Source: Eutreptiella sp. 'Long Island Sound 2002'
Taxonomy: Eukaryota > Euglenozoa > Euglenophyceae > Eutreptiales > Eutreptiaceae
DNA length: 64,000 nt
Assembly (NCBI GenBank): GCA_964036045.1
Contig: OZ038402.1
Location: forward strand, 1,008,445 to 1,072,444
Direction: 5' to 3'
How positions within the stretch are numbered: position 1 is the stretch's first letter; every line of letters begins with the position of its first letter. Both the position numbers and the translations under genes were made by a program. Below are positions 1-12,056 of the stretch, piece by piece. The notes below the pieces were generated by a model. That model did no database searches. It was not told where the DNA came from and saw only the letters and a program-made list of their open reading frames with translations.

Positions 1-1715
1 GTGTAGACCCCCCTAGGAATTGGCGCGTGGGCACGCGCCAAGGATTTTGGGGGTCTAGACCCCCCAAAAAATTGGCGTGTGCCCACACGTCATTTATTTC
101 TGGGGGGCTAGAGCGCCCTAGGAATTGGCGCGTGGGCACGCGCCAATTATTTGGGGGGTATAGACCCCACAAATAATTGGCGCGTGGACACACGTCAATT
201 ATTTCAGGGGTTTAGACCCCCCAAAGAATTGGCGCGTGGGCACGCGTCAATTATTTTCAGGGTCTGGACCCCCCAAATAACTGGCGCATAGGCACACGTG
301 AATTTTTTCGGGGGTCTAGACCCCCCTAGGAATTGGCGCATGCGCACACACCAATTATTTGGGGGGTCTAGACCGCCCAAATAATGGGCGGGTGGACACG
401 CGTCAATTGATTTGAGGGTCTAGACCCCCCAAAAATTGGCGCGTGGGCACGCTTCAATTATTTGGGGGATCTAGACCCCCCAAATAATTGGCGCATAGGC
501 ACGCGTCAATTCCTACGAGCGTCTAGACCCCAAAAAAATTGGCACATAGGCACGCGCCAATTCCTAGGGGGGTCTAGACCCCGTAGATAATTGGCGCATA
601 GGCACGCGCCAATTCCTAGGGGGGGCTAGACCCCCCGGATAATTGGCGCATGCCCACGCGCCAATTATTTTTGGGGTCTATACCCCCTAAATAATTGGCG
701 CGTGGCGACGCGTCAATTATTATGAGGGTCTAGACCCCCCAATTAATTGGCGCGTGGGCACGCGTCAATTATTTGGGGGCTCTAGACCCTCATCATAATT
801 GACGTGTCGCCACGCGCCAATTATTTTGGGGGTGTAGACCCCCCTAGGAATTGGCGCGTGGGCACGCGCCAAGGATTTTGGGGGTCTAGACCCCCCAAAA
901 AATTGGCGTATGCCCACACGTCATTTATTTCTGGGGGGCTATAGCGCCCTAGGAATTGGCGCGTGGGCACGCGCCAATTATTTGGGGGGTATAGACCCCA
1001 CAAATAATTGGCGCGTGGACACACGTCAATTATTTCGGGGGTTTAGACCCCCCAAAGAATTGGCGCGTGGGCACGCGTCAATTATTTTGAGGGTCTAGAC
1101 CCCCAAAAAACTGGTGCCTGGGCACGCGTCAATTATTTCGGGGGTCTAGACCCCCCAAATAATTGGCGCGTGGACACACGTCAATTATTTTCAGGGTCTA
1201 GACCCCCCAATTCAATCATTGCCGTGTGGGCACGCGTCAATTAGATGAGGGGTCTAGACCCGCCTAGCATTTGGCGCATAGGCATGTGCCAATTATTTTG
1301 GGGGTCTAGACCCCCCAGGGAATTGGCGCGTGCCTACGCGCCAATTATTTCGGGGGTCTAGACTCCCCAAATGATTGGCGCGTGGGCACGTGTCAATTAT
1401 TTGGAGGGTGTAGACCCCCCTAGGAATTGACGCATAGGCACGTGCCAATTATTTGGCGGGTCTTGACCCCCCTAGGAATTGGCGCGTGGGCACGCGCCAA
1501 TCATTTGGGGGGCTAGACCGCCAAACTAATCGGCGCGTAGGCACGCGCCGATTCCTAAGGGGGTCTAGATCCCCCAAATAATTGGCGCGTGCCCACGCGC
1601 CAATTCCTACGGGGCTCTAGACCCCCAAAATAATTGGCGCATAGGCACGCGCTAGTTCCTAGGGGGATCTAGAACGCCGAAATAATTGGCGCGTGCCCAC
1701 GCGCCAATTCGTAGG
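1..1715. repeat. Palindromic satellite array, ~56-bp units, 831-bp higher-order period
   Basis: Two palindromes alternate throughout. One is centred on TCTAGA inside G and C runs (GGGGGTCTAGACCCCC type). The other is AATTGGCGCGTG/CACGCGCCAATT type. Neighbouring TCTAGA centres lie about 54-58 bp apart. The sequence starting at base 1 recurs at base 832 and stays nearly identical for about 260 bp, so units are organised in a higher-order repeat of about 831 bp. Short ORFs here only read through the repeat. The array starts at the window edge, so its full length is unknown. It stops at a GGGGGGG tract near 1715. Confidence 0.93.
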
Positions 1716-2274
1716 GGGGGCATGAGGCAACAAACAACATACACCTACACCTACGATCTCGTAGACTGCTGCCCTTTGCCGCTGTGCTCTTTACCCTCCG
1801 CCTCTAGCCACCACTCCTCAACTTTTTCTAAAGACTCTTGAGACTTCCTTGCATCTTGGGGCAGCCTTTTACATGGTTAGGCTATGCAGAAGTGCATCTT
1901 GCGGTTGCCAAATCCATTGCGTTCAAAGAATTGCATTGCAGGCATGGGCAAGTGCTGTTTTGAATCATGTCATGTCTCTGATACGTGACGTGGTTTGCCA
2001 CTTGTCACACACTCGTACCCTGCGACCCATCATATCCCATTGCACAGAAAGGTACTCAAGGCACAAAAAAGCAAAGATGGTGGTGGTCACATGGCTCCGG
2101 TCACATGTGTGTACGCTTTCCCACTGGTGCTGTGAGTGGTAGTGTTGTGACGTGACGTGGATGGTCAGAGGCCCTAGGTCAATGCATGTTCTTATACAGA
2201 CAGGGTTAGGCAACATGGAGGCCTGGCGCCATGGCCAGGACTGCATGGAAACCATGCTGCCTCAAAGGGTCAGC
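1716..2274. other. No recognisable gene or repeat
   Basis: Unique-looking sequence between the satellite and the helicase relic. Short ORFs exist on both strands but show no motif, no consistent neighbour and no conserved repeat. Confidence 0.5.
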
Positions 2275-5200
2275 TTAGTGGCGCCGCAGAATGTAATCCT
2301 TCACCCCGTGGGGCAGCTTGCGCCACCCACATTGGACGGCTTCCTCCCCATGCACCTGCACTGGTGCATACGCCCCAAGGGTCCCAGGGCAGCGGTCAAC
2401 CCCATGGAGGAGGGATGCCACGTACACCCCAAGAGGGGTGCAGAAGTCCCCCTTCAAGAACCGCACCGAGTCCAAGCAGCTGTACGCATCCTGCCACAAG
2501 GGCAGGTCGATCGTGCGGTACAACCCTACTAAGTTGGTACTTCTGCTTTTTGAAAAGGGGCTTTCCCGCCATGTGTTGGAGGCTCCCATGGTTCGAGGTC
2601 AGTTGTGTGGGTTACCCTCTCCATTCCCGCCCAGTCCCCCCCAAACTGTCCATCGTCCTCAACAAGGACGTAGGGCAGCGCCCACTCGGTGAAGTCAAGC
2701 CCCAATCATCTTGGCCTCCCTGGTGTCTGCCACACCTGGGATCATGCATGACACCTGGAGGTCAAACACCGTGACCAGCAGGGCGCACTCGGAGCCGCAC
2801 CTCTTCGGGCGATTCACACAGTGGAAGACCCACTCCACACCGGGTGTATGGATGGCTGCATTGCACGATGTGCAGTGGGAAGCAGGCTCAGCGACTGTGA
2901 GCGACACCCTTGAGCTGGCAGGGGTTTTGAGGGAGGCTGGAGTCGTTGACAAGGTCATGCACGGCACAATCTACTCGTTGCCGGGCGGGGGGGGGGGGGG
3001 GGCACTGGCTGTGGAAGCGATGGCAGAAGCACAAGAGGGCACGTGACCCATGGGGGTATTCACTAGGCAGTGCTGATCACTTGCTTGACTTTGAACGCAT
3101 CATGGCCAACACTTGGAGAGATGATGTGCCGGTGCTTGTGAAAGATCCACTGGGGAACGTTGTGAAACCCCACCTTTTGGCCTTGGAACCGACCGAGGGT
3201 AGCAACCGTTTTCAAAAGATTGGCCGGGTTGACCAACGAACCTCACGCAATAGGCGAGCCACACCATTTGGGCATAGTGTGTTGTCACTACTACTACCGA
3301 CCTTGGTGGGTAGGTGCCTCTCCTAACGGCTACCTCCAAAAAATGGCACACCAGCCGTCCCTCCTCCATGCTCATGTTCCCCTTTCGAAGCAACACAGGA
3401 TCCATTCGCAGGTTGCTCCATGCATCTTGCACATCACTATGCATTCTACCCAGGGCGTCAGGCTCCAAAATTTCCTCCAACTCCCCCCACCAGCTAGTCC
3501 CATCCAGGTCCACGATGCGGATGGGGTTGTTAAGGATTGGGTGAGGGAGGGGGTGCACGGATGAGTGATAGTAACCAAGGCCCCCCCCCGGTGAACAAGG
3601 CACGCATGATTGTAGCCAGAGGCTTGTTCATCCGGGACTGTTGTACCGGGATACTCGCCCGGCAAAACGTGCGGTACAAAAAGAATTGCAAGGTGCTGGT
3701 GGTGCAAAACCGGTGCGAATCATGCCAATGCACTTGCGGGCCAGCAGATTGCCTGTGAACATTGTTGTATGAGAAGGTGTGGTCTTATGGCCACGCCACT
3801 GATTTGGCGTTTACTTCACACTCACAAGCACTTGCCAAAAGCTAGACGTGGATGTAGGGCCGCAACTGCCCAGGGTCACCACACAACAGACATTGGCTGC
3901 CCATGGCTGCCAAGTCCAAGCCCACTGGGATGCTGTGCCTGGACGCCTCATCCACAAAGCTAAAGTCAAACCTGGTTTGTTGCTTCACTACTGCAGCCCC
4001 AAAGAGTAGCTTGTGCCGGTTAGCAACCATCCCGGCCGTGGCAAACATCACACGGTAGGAGTTAAGGGCACATGTGAGGGTAGCCTTACAGCCTGGGGTG
4101 TTCCCCAAGGTCTCCTGCATCTTCAGCTGGTCAAAGGACGGCAGCCCTGGTGGGGCAGTAGCCCGTTGGGCACGGAGTCACAACCAGGGTGCTGGATGGT
4201 CGCCGAGCACCCTGTCACGAAACACAGCGGCATCATAACACTCCTCACGCATGTCAACAAGTTGTCGACTTGTGCATTGGTGGGTGCAGTCACCAGCACA
4301 CATGCGGGGGGTGGGGTATCTCCCTCAGGTCCCCCCACCTTCTTGCCCATATTGATGGTGCCTAGGTTAGCAGGATCGGGGTTCTGGGCAAAAAGGAGGC
4401 CTTGCTGCCATAGCGGGGCTTTAATGCATGCCACCAAGGTCTGTGACTTCCTTGTGCCTGCACCTCCAATCAATGTTGTGATGCATGACTCGTCCAGTAC
4501 TTGACGCATAGCCAGCCTGTGAGGGGTTCAACCCGTGGCGTTGGACCATGTGTTTAAGGATCTCCTGGTCCTCGTTCGACAAGGGAGGCGCTTCCCTTGG
4601 TTCGGCCCGGATGTTTGCCAGCATTTTGGGCCATGCTAACCCTTGCTAGATCTCCTTACGTAGGGTGCGAAAGGCAGCTGCGTCAGAACAACCTTACACC
4701 AGTAGGTGCCAGTGACATTGGCACGTGGCTTATTAGCACAGGTGATCCAAACACGGTCTCCTGAGATGCCATCACCATGCACCCTTGCTTGAAAATCTCG
4801 TTTTGAGGGATCCCAGTTGCGGTTGGCAGCGATCCAGCCATGCACCATGTCACAATCACTGAGCTCATAGTTGCCCCAAACCTCCATTTGGGAGGCCCAT
4901 TGTGGCTGTTGGGGAACATTCCCATCCCCATCACCGTCATCTTCACGGCACCATTCCTCAAAGACCAGCTTCCGTTCCCTGCCGTTCTTCTCTGCCCACA
5001 TCTCGGCAGCCCCCATCTCATGGACAGAGTACACCTCTCATGCTTTGGCCACAAACCTGTCGCGGTCAAGCCACCGTTGTGTAAACCCTTCCACGAGGTT
5101 GTCATCGGGCCTATAGTCCATGTTGTTCAATGTGGCAGAAGTGGGCAACGGTGTTGGCTGCTGTGGGAGTTGGAGGGATGGCTGTGGCAGAGCGGCACAT

Positions 5201-5826
5201 GGTGGTTGTGCTGGGGGTTGACCGCCATGTGGCGCACCCGAGGCAGCCGTCGGCACTGCCCGGAAAAGGATGGACTGCTGTAGCTTAGCGGCACACGGTG
5301 GTTGTGATGAGGGTTGAGCACCCTGTGGCCCACCCGAGTCAACCGGGGCCATGGCCGGGAGAGGGGTGGACTGCTGTGGCTCAGCGGCACACAGTGGTTG
5401 TGTTGAGGGTTGAGCACCATGTGGCGCGCCCGAGTCGACCGGCGCCACGGCCGGGACAGGGGCGGACTGCTGCGGCTCAGGGGCACGCATTGGCTTGGCA
5501 AAGGGTTGAGCACCCTGTGGCGCGCCCGAGTCGAACGGCGCCACGGCCGGGACAGGGGCGGGCTGCTGCGGCTCAGGGGCACGCATTTGCTGGGCAGAGG
5601 GTTGAGCACCCTGTTGCGCGCCCGAGTCGACCGGCGCCACGGCCGCGACATGGGCGGACTGCTGCGGCTCAGAGGCACGCAGTGGTTGTGGTTGTGCAAA
5701 GGGTTGCGGAGGGACCGTTACGAAATCCACACCCCCGGGTGGTGGCTAGGGCGTTGCATGTGGCTTTGGCTTTGGCTTTGGCTTTGGACCACCAAAGTTG
5801 CTCTTGGGGACCCATTTTGGACCCAT
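2275..5826 (-). pseudogene. UPF1-like superfamily-1 helicase, decayed
   Basis: Read on the minus strand, the helicase motifs come in the correct order but in several frames. Motif I is GGAGTRKS (about 4467-4444), where GPPGTGKT is usual. Motif Ia is VLVTAPTNAQVDNLL. Motif II is DEAS (3952-3941) and motif III is GDPGQLRP (3880-3857). QSRMNKPLATI lies near 3640 and matches the QYRMHP block. MSMEEGRLV...VVVVTTHYAQ (about 3380-3270) matches the AAA_12 block, and a motif V-like TVATLGRFQGQ lies near 3200. The family are ATP-dependent 5'-3' RNA/DNA helicases. The likely ATG is at 5826-5824, followed by a KP-repeat and a long P/Q/A-rich N-terminus. A segment near 5034-4683 and a downstream segment (2967-2275) look coding but are not recognised. 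The reading frame is broken by several frameshifts (near 4680, 4510, 4120, 3840, 2700 and 2540) and by in-frame TAG (~5755), TGA (5040-5038) and TAG (~4652). Motif I and motif VI are also degenerate, so I call it a pseudogene. Indel errors in the assembly could explain some breaks. Confidence 0.8.
5127..5700 (-). repeat. ~96-bp coding minisatellite in the helicase N-terminus
   Basis: About five to six imperfect copies of a 32-residue P/Q/A-rich unit, with a core like APVPAVAPVDSGAPQGAQP followed by a C/RAPEPQQ-type spacer. The unit is a multiple of three, so the minus-strand frame stays open through 5730-5038. It is low-complexity and probably disordered. It also opens long shadow ORFs on the plus strand. 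Confidence 0.8.
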
Positions 5827-5829
5827 GGT

Positions 5830-7400
5830 TTGGAAGTTCGCGATAAGTGGAAGAGAGCGGTTGAAGAGCAACGGAAGAGAGCGGTTGGAGAGCGGCTTAG
5901 TGGACTACAACGCTAAGGTTGAGGCCACACAGCAAAAAGCACAACTCGGAGGTTGTAGTGGGCAAACAAAAACTGTCAAGTATAGAAGAGCATGGAAGAT
6001 TGGCATGGGGGCATGTTGGACCACGGGAGCACTAAAAAAATGCGCCATGCTATTGTCAGGGGGGGGGGGGGGGCAGGCTCTTGGATGTGGTCGCAGAATG
6101 GGGAGCGGGCGGGGGCGTTTTCCAATTTGTTTCCCATTGCGTGAAGACGGACGTGGACGGCAAAATGAAAACAAAGCACAGAAGGCACCATACAACAAAG
6201 TACGTTCAATTGTGAAGCAAATGTGACACATAGCAAAGCCCCTTCTCAGATGTCTTGTTTTTGGATGTGAAGGTCGGATATACCCTGTGGGGGAGCCCTT
6301 AGGAACACCCCGTGGGTGCTCGTGGAATTTTGGGCCTGCCACTCTAAGGCACTCAAAGGCCGCAGTGGAGAGTGGACTTGTCTGCTTGCTGATGGCATGG
6401 CACGCCGGTGGACCAAACCTTCTCGGCGCGCAAAAGTGCTAAATGTCTGCATGCTGTGTTGTGCATCCATGTGTTGAAGAATCCACAAGGGGCGGTTCCC
6501 AGTGCACAAAACGGTGCATTTCTCAACCGCTCTGCCGACACGAAACAGGGCCTAAGAAAAAAGTCCCTGCAGAGGTTTGTGGCACAACCCAAACCCATCG
6601 GCAAACCAGCCCCACAGGGTACTGAAATGAATGAGATCATCACTGAAGGGGTTGCAAACAGGACAAAATGCAAACATTGGCAAATGGGGGGGTACATACG
6701 AGCCACACATCACCTGCAGTCACAGCGTCACAGCTGAGACTGTACACTGTAGGGTCCTGCTACCTGAAGGGACAGCATCATGACCATTGCAATTGGTATC
6801 AATTAAATTCGGATCCACAAATAAAATGGTCATGGTAAGCTGAAGAAAATCAAACAACGCAGACATACGTTCACACATACATTCTTTGAACACACCATGT
6901 GACGCATTGCATTCAAAGAGTCGGGATAGGCTTTTCCATATGATGTGCATGGGGGAGGGGGGGGGGGGGGCATTTTCCCTACACTATGCTATTCTCTAAA
7001 TGATTTTCCGTACTTCCTAGAGAAATAGCACAAGGGAAAGCATGGCAAGACAAAGCACGAAGAGGGCTAAGTAAGAGGGTCGGGTTAAAAAAAATCACAC
7101 AATGGCAAATCAAATTCAAATTCGCTGCAAAGCCCCTTCGCAGATGTATGTTGCTTGCACATGACACTGACAAACAAGGGTTTTCGAAATGCTTGCTGGC
7201 CATTGGAGGACATGGTGCGCATTTGGTCGGACATGATAGATTGACTGCTGGTGGCAACAGCGCAGCAGATGTCCCTTTCCTCGGCTGCGAAGTTCTTTCC
7301 GTTTTCAAAAGCTCAGTCCGCACAGACAGGTCTTAAGAAAAAGGTCCCTGCAGGGGTCCACACATAGACCCACGCGTGACGGAGCAACTGTCATGCATCG
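5830..7400. repeat. Diverged direct duplication of ~330 bp, otherwise no gene
   Basis: The stretch from about 6231 (AGCAAAGCCCCTTCTCAGAT) to 6575 (AAGAAAAAAGTCCCTGCAG) recurs in diverged form from about 7125 (GCAAAGCCCCTTCGCAGAT) to 7350 (AAGAAAAAGGTCCCTGCAG). Poly-G tracts sit at about 6060 and 6957. No coding motif was recognised between the helicase start and 7400. Confidence 0.55.
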
Positions 7401-7425
7401 TCATTGAAGGGGCTCGCAGTCAACA

Positions 7426-7690
7426 AATTTCAATGGGTTGCAGAAGCAAACATGTCAGAACCCCTTCTCAGCTGGTGTCAGCATGTTCACCATTGAAGAG
7501 GTCTGTGGTCATAGGCGCCAAGGCCTAGACCGCAGACAATGAAAACACCTCAGGCGTGTTCTGCATAAGTAAAGTGTCAGCAAATTGTAATTGGACGCAG
7601 AGGCGAACATGTCAGAACCCCTTCTCAGCTGTTGTCAGCATGTGCATCATTGAAGGGGCATATGGTCGTAGGCGCCAAGGCCTAGACCAC
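7426..7690 (+). repeat. Two-copy tandem repeat, 157-bp period
   Basis: CATGTCAGAACCCCTTCTCA begins at 7451 and again at 7608. TAGGCGCCAAGGCCTAGACC follows in both copies. The copies are diverged by scattered substitutions. Confidence 0.8.
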
Positions 7691-7789
7691 AAACGACCAA
7701 AACACTTCGAGGGTGTTCTGCAAAATCAAATTGAAGTTCTCACATACACTGATGTCAACAACAAATGTGAGATGCAGGAAATTGCAATT

Positions 7790-8200
7790 GTTTTCCAAAG
7801 GGGGGGGGGGGGGTTGTGTTTTCCGTCACACCTTTTTTCCTTGGGGGGGGGGGGCTGCTTGAAAGCAGCCGATAGTGGGGGGAGGGATGGGTGGGTCACC
7901 CAGGGGGGGGGGGGCTTTTTCCAGTGAAGAATTTTGATGTGGACAACGGCGGGGGGGGGGGGGGGTTGATGTAGTGCATAATCAAGGGGTTTGGGGGAGG
8001 GGGGTTCATGGTTGGGTAATGGTGGTCCATAAAAGTCTGATGTCTGATGTCTGATAGCCAACTAGGTCGCTATACACACAGCTGATTTTCACCTGCCCGA
8101 GCGCACAGAAACCCCAAGAACATGCACAGGTGCGGGGTATGGGGCGCCAAAAATAGGCTGCGACAGGGGGGGGGGGGGGTTGTCGGCTTCATCCTCTCTC
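7790..8200. other. Cluster of poly-G tracts
   Basis: Runs of about 10-14 G occur near 7800, 7844, 7901, 7952 and 8167, separated by 40-200 bp. Open frames through them encode poly-Gly or poly-Pro only. No gene is supported. Confidence 0.6.
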
Positions 8201-8456
8201 GCTACACCTCAATCCGGTACCCAGCATCAATAAGAAAGACGTCACCAAGATCATTAAATTGTTGTGAATTTAGTGGAAGCACCATTAAGTGTGCAAGTCT
8301 GCCGCTTGGGCACTGGACGGTCCGCCCAAGGGCAAAGCAAACTCAGAGTGTCCCCACCGAGTGGAACGGGGTCTGCCTGGGGGACGGGCCAGGAACGGAG
8401 GTACTCCCAAGATACTCACCCATGCGGGATACTATCCGTTGGTAATATGTCACTGA

Positions 8457-8670
8457 CAGGTGTGGGGCTGCCCCCTGGCCAACCTGGGGGGGGGGGGGGG
8501 GGGCAACCCGACAGCCGCCAGCTGGTATGGTGGCCTGGGTTGATCCGAGTTGGGCCCCCCCGACCGGGTGTAGACTGTGTGTGGGCTGACCTCACCCCAG
8601 ACTAGGGGACAGGTGTAGGTGTGAGGCGGCCCCCTCCCCAGACTGTGGGGCACCCTGATAGCCGCCTGTT
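8457..8670 (+). repeat. Short dispersed repeat, copies here and at ~9913-9975
   Basis: A roughly 65-bp motif of the form GG-CCCCCTCCCCAG-...-TGGGGCACCCTGATAGCCGCC occurs near 8457-8526 (with an expanded G run) and 8608-8670. A third diverged copy at 9913-9975 reads GCGCCCCGATAGCCACCTGT. It may be the end of an unrecognised mobile element. Confidence 0.45.
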
Positions 8671-8908
8671 GATCATGACTTGGAGGGGCCACTCCAACAC
8701 TGTGGCTGATGCAGTCCAAGCAGTGGACGGCAGTGCACATGTGTGCACACACACACAACCACACGCATACACATACACACAAGCGGGATGTGGCTACAGG
8801 CACAGAGAAGGCGCTGGGTGCAAAGATTCTCGTTGGGCCAACCAGACAGTCAAAAAGCAAATACCAAAGGGGGGGGATTCTCGGAAGTCGGATACCTCCC
8901 CCAGAGCC

Positions 8909-9553
8909 AAATTCTATTGCCTTCGGCAGTGCACCTCGAAGAGAGGTTGACAGCCAGCCACTCAGTCCCTGAGCCAGCAAGCAGGCAGTCAGACAGATAC
9001 ACACAGTTTGGGTTTTTTGTCAGTGGCAGATGCGGCCCCAAGCAGCAGGGAGGCCCTTCGCCGCAATCCACGTAGTGGCCGAGTGGTAACGCAGCCGACT
9101 GGCATCCGTGTGGGCGTCGGTTCGAACCCCAGTCTGCCCACTTTGGCGCCGCCGCCGGCGGCCACGCTAAAAGTAAGCAGACCAGGGTTCGAACCGACGC
9201 CTGCACATCTGGTATCGGCTGCGTTACCATTGGACCGCTGACCGTGTTACCAGCACTCTGCGTCCCCACTGCTTGTAGACTATTAAGCAAAAACTTTTGA
9301 CCCCCCCCGACCCCCCCCACCCCCCCACCCCCACCCCCCCCCTCAAAAAAGTGATATCCAGTTTTAGGGGGTAGAGGCCTCAAAATCAAAAAATACATTG
9401 GGGGATGCTGTTATTGGGCAAAATAATGATTTTACAAGGGGTTGGACATCCAATATCATGCCTTGGGGTATGCTACGCGAATGACCCCAAAAAAGGGGGG
9501 TATATGACGCCCGCGCCTGCGCTTGATCTAACAACCTCTCTTCGAGGTGATTT
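8909..9553 (+). mobile_element. Foldback/TIR element with paired tRNA-like halves, copy S1
   Basis: The left end is AAATTCTATTGCC...CACCTCGAAGAGAGG and the right end is CCTCTCTTCGAGGTGATTT, so the terminal bases are inverted repeats. Internal order is: a CAGT-rich stretch, a forward tRNA-like block, a GC-rich linker (GCGCCGCCGCCGGCGGC), a second tRNA-like block in reverse orientation, a C-rich tract, and a conserved body (TATCCAGTTTTAGGGG...GCGCCTGCGCTTGATCTAAC). Three full copies in this window (also 12394-13013 and 29313-29927) share the whole order. No protein is encoded. Confidence 0.8.
9077..9240. other. tRNA-like inverted pair (Pol III A and B boxes) in S1
   Basis: On the plus strand TGGCCGAGTGGT (A-box-like, ~9082) is followed by GGTTCGAACCC (B-box, ~9119). 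On the minus strand the same arrangement is read from about 9240 back to 9180 (GGTTCGAACCC again). Both blocks share GGTAACGCAGCCGA. The T-stems do not pair properly, so these are tRNA-derived promoter modules as in SINEs rather than functional tRNA genes. Confidence 0.7.
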
Positions 9554-11000
9554 AAAAAGGGGGGGGGTTTGGGGGGGGGTTTAAGCGGGGTTTTTCGCTG
9601 CGCGGGGGTATTGTCCGCGGAAACGCCCCCCCGGCCCCCCAAACCCCCCCCCCCCCCAATGAAGAACATAGTGTCGGGCACCTCCGAACAGTTGGGTATG
9701 CGGCCCAGGTGTGATCCGACAATTCGCACCGCCCCTACCAACGTTTATGGTAGGGTTTCATCGGCTTGGGTATTTCCGGCCCTTAAAACCCCCCCTCGGA
9801 CCATTTTTAAAAAAGAGGTGGGTTTTTTCAAAACCCCCCACGCTATCGGATTTCTCAGAACCCCCCCCCCCCTTGGCAAATACACATACACACATGCTCA
9901 CACTAGCATGCAGGCCTGCAGGGGCGCCCCCTCACCAGCTTAGGGGGAGGGGCGCCCCGATAGCCACCTGTAGGTATGTTCTCCGAGGTCGGTCACAAGT
10001 GTGGTGGGGCAGCATGGGGGGCACCGCGGCAGCCAGGGTGTGGGTGAAGGGACCCCAGATCGAAAGGGGGTCCTCATACTCCGCCACAGCACAGACGCGG
10101 TATGCTGAGCGGCATGGTGAGGGTGTACCCCGGGAGGTGGCTGCGGAGGTGGGGGTGCTGCTCCGTGCCACTTGGCCCATCTAGGGGCAGGTGTTCGGGA
10201 GCCCAGTGCCCGGGTAGTTTAGGTAGTTTAGAGCCGGGGCAGCGACTGAGTCATGGGCCAAGCGACTGGTCCATAGCACTTGGGCAGAGGTACCCCTAGG
10301 CATAAATGCCTCATGAAGTACCTCGGGGGCCCTGAACTGGAGCGAGGGCCAGCTATCGTCCAGCTGCCCCAGCCCTGGGGGTCGCTAGGGCTGGTGGCGG
10401 AGCCAGTTTGGTGGCAAGCCCTCCACCGGTGTGCCCACACCGCTTGGCAGAGATACTCTACGGGCGTGCCTATGCACGCTGGTACATGCAATGGAGGAGG
10501 CTAGAATGGGGGGGAGGCCATGCCATGAAGATGAAGCGGGGGTATGGGCCACAGGGCGGCCACCGTCTCACACCGCCAAAGATGGCGTCCCATGGCGCAC
10601 GCCAGGCAGGCACCATGGGTTGGTCACATGGCTGGAGTGTCGCTTCTCCTCCTCATCCTCCACACGCAGCACATACTGCACGTAGCGTACGCACCATCAC
10701 ACACCACCACACACCACGCACGCACCATGCACCAAAACAAAACCTCAAACACCGTCACACACCAACCCAGAAACACCACCCGCATCCATCACCCCAAAAA
10801 CACATATATCACCACAGATCACCCCCAACGACGTGAACACATACCAGTATAGAGGACACCTGCAGCAGAACATCACATTCGTGGCAACGCGACACAGAGG
10901 TGGGTGCAGTGGGTAAACAGACGAGGGATGGATGGGTGTTGGTCCTGAGGTGTTGGTCCTTGGGCTAAGGAGAAGAGGGAAACAGTCATTCCTCAAATAC
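9554..11000. other. Low-complexity and C/G-run sequence, no gene recognised
   Basis: Holds a G/C-run cluster (about 9554-9660 and 9860), CA-rich stretches (9885-9905 and 10680-10850) and no recognisable domain in any frame. ORFs near 9711-10184 and 10408-10852 read through low-complexity sequence. Confidence 0.5.
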
Positions 11001-12056
11001 AGGGACACGTGCTTTGCCAGGAATGGTGGTGGGGGGGTGCATGGGTGGGGAAGCGGGGGGGGGGGGGGTTAGCTGGCTGACCAACCTCCCCAGATAGTGG
11101 GACTTGGGCATACCGGTTGTGGGTTGTGTGGCGGTTGTGGGGATGGCTTCGGATGAGGCACCGCCGAGGACTGAACAGTGCCTGAAACAAAGAAGAAGCG
11201 CAAGCAAAACCGGCAGTGCTGTTGTGCGGCGAGCCATATCCGATTTATGGATGCCAAAGGAGCAAAGTGGCCCCACCGGATCAGAAAGCAGGCAGTGCAA
11301 GAGATCTGAACAAGGCACGCGTAGACCCGTGGGGTCTGACGGACCCGTGCATTAAACACGATGCAGTATTGGAGCGAGCAACCACTGCAGCATAGGAGGA
11401 TAGCAACCTAACACTGGCGGTGTCAAGGGAGAGGTACGTACTTAAGTCATACATATCACAGATCCCCTGTACTTAACACACTTCTTGAGGGAAACAATGA
11501 GCCAACAACCAATCAACCCCCTGTGGTCGTTACGAGGCACTGCGGGGCAGAAGTCGCTGAGCACAAGTCTCTGAACACCTCGTCAGGTCATTCAATACAA
11601 AGATATGTTTGAGGCTAGGTACTTACACACATATCACAGATCCCCCCCGCATGCACACCTTGCTTGTTGTTTTGAGGTGGCAGGGATGTGGGATTTTGAG
11701 AAGCTGAAGATGAAGAGCCCGATGGCTGAGCACAGAGAAGGAAATGCAATGCCCACAGGTCTGATATTTGTTTATGCACTGTTCTGTGCTCGTGCAGACA
11801 CAGGTTGTGCCTGGAGCATTTCTGATGTTGATGTACATCAATCACAATGCAGACTGTCTACTGGATCAGAACTGGGCATATCATGAACCTCCGGCCAAAA
11901 TGACACCCATGAAGCCGCCCCCAGCCGCACTGGAATACACAATCATGGGCTGGACCATTTACCGGGGGGAGGGGGGGTATGAACAAACAATGCACTGGAG
12001 GAAAGCATAGGTCAATTGCGAAAACAAGTGTAATTGGTGTGATTTTTTGTGTGGCA
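11001..12056. other. No recognisable gene
   Basis: Mixed sequence with one G run (11057-11068). The phrase ACACATATCACAGATCCCC occurs twice (about 11450 and 11630), which suggests a small diverged duplication. ORFs of up to about 110 codons show no motif. Confidence 0.4.

Noticed and set aside
4636-5826. Stop-codon reassignment (TAG/TGA as sense) to explain in-frame stops in the helicase
   Set aside because: The same gene also has several frameshifts and degenerate motifs, and both TAG and TGA are involved. Decay is simpler.
8450-9004. 184-codon minus-strand ORF
   Set aside because: Crosses a CA repeat, a long G run and the left end of S1. No domain, and composition follows the repeats.
9077-9240. 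Functional tRNA genes
   Set aside because: B boxes are good, but T-stem and acceptor pairing fail and the blocks occur in repeated elements, so they are SINE-type promoter remnants.
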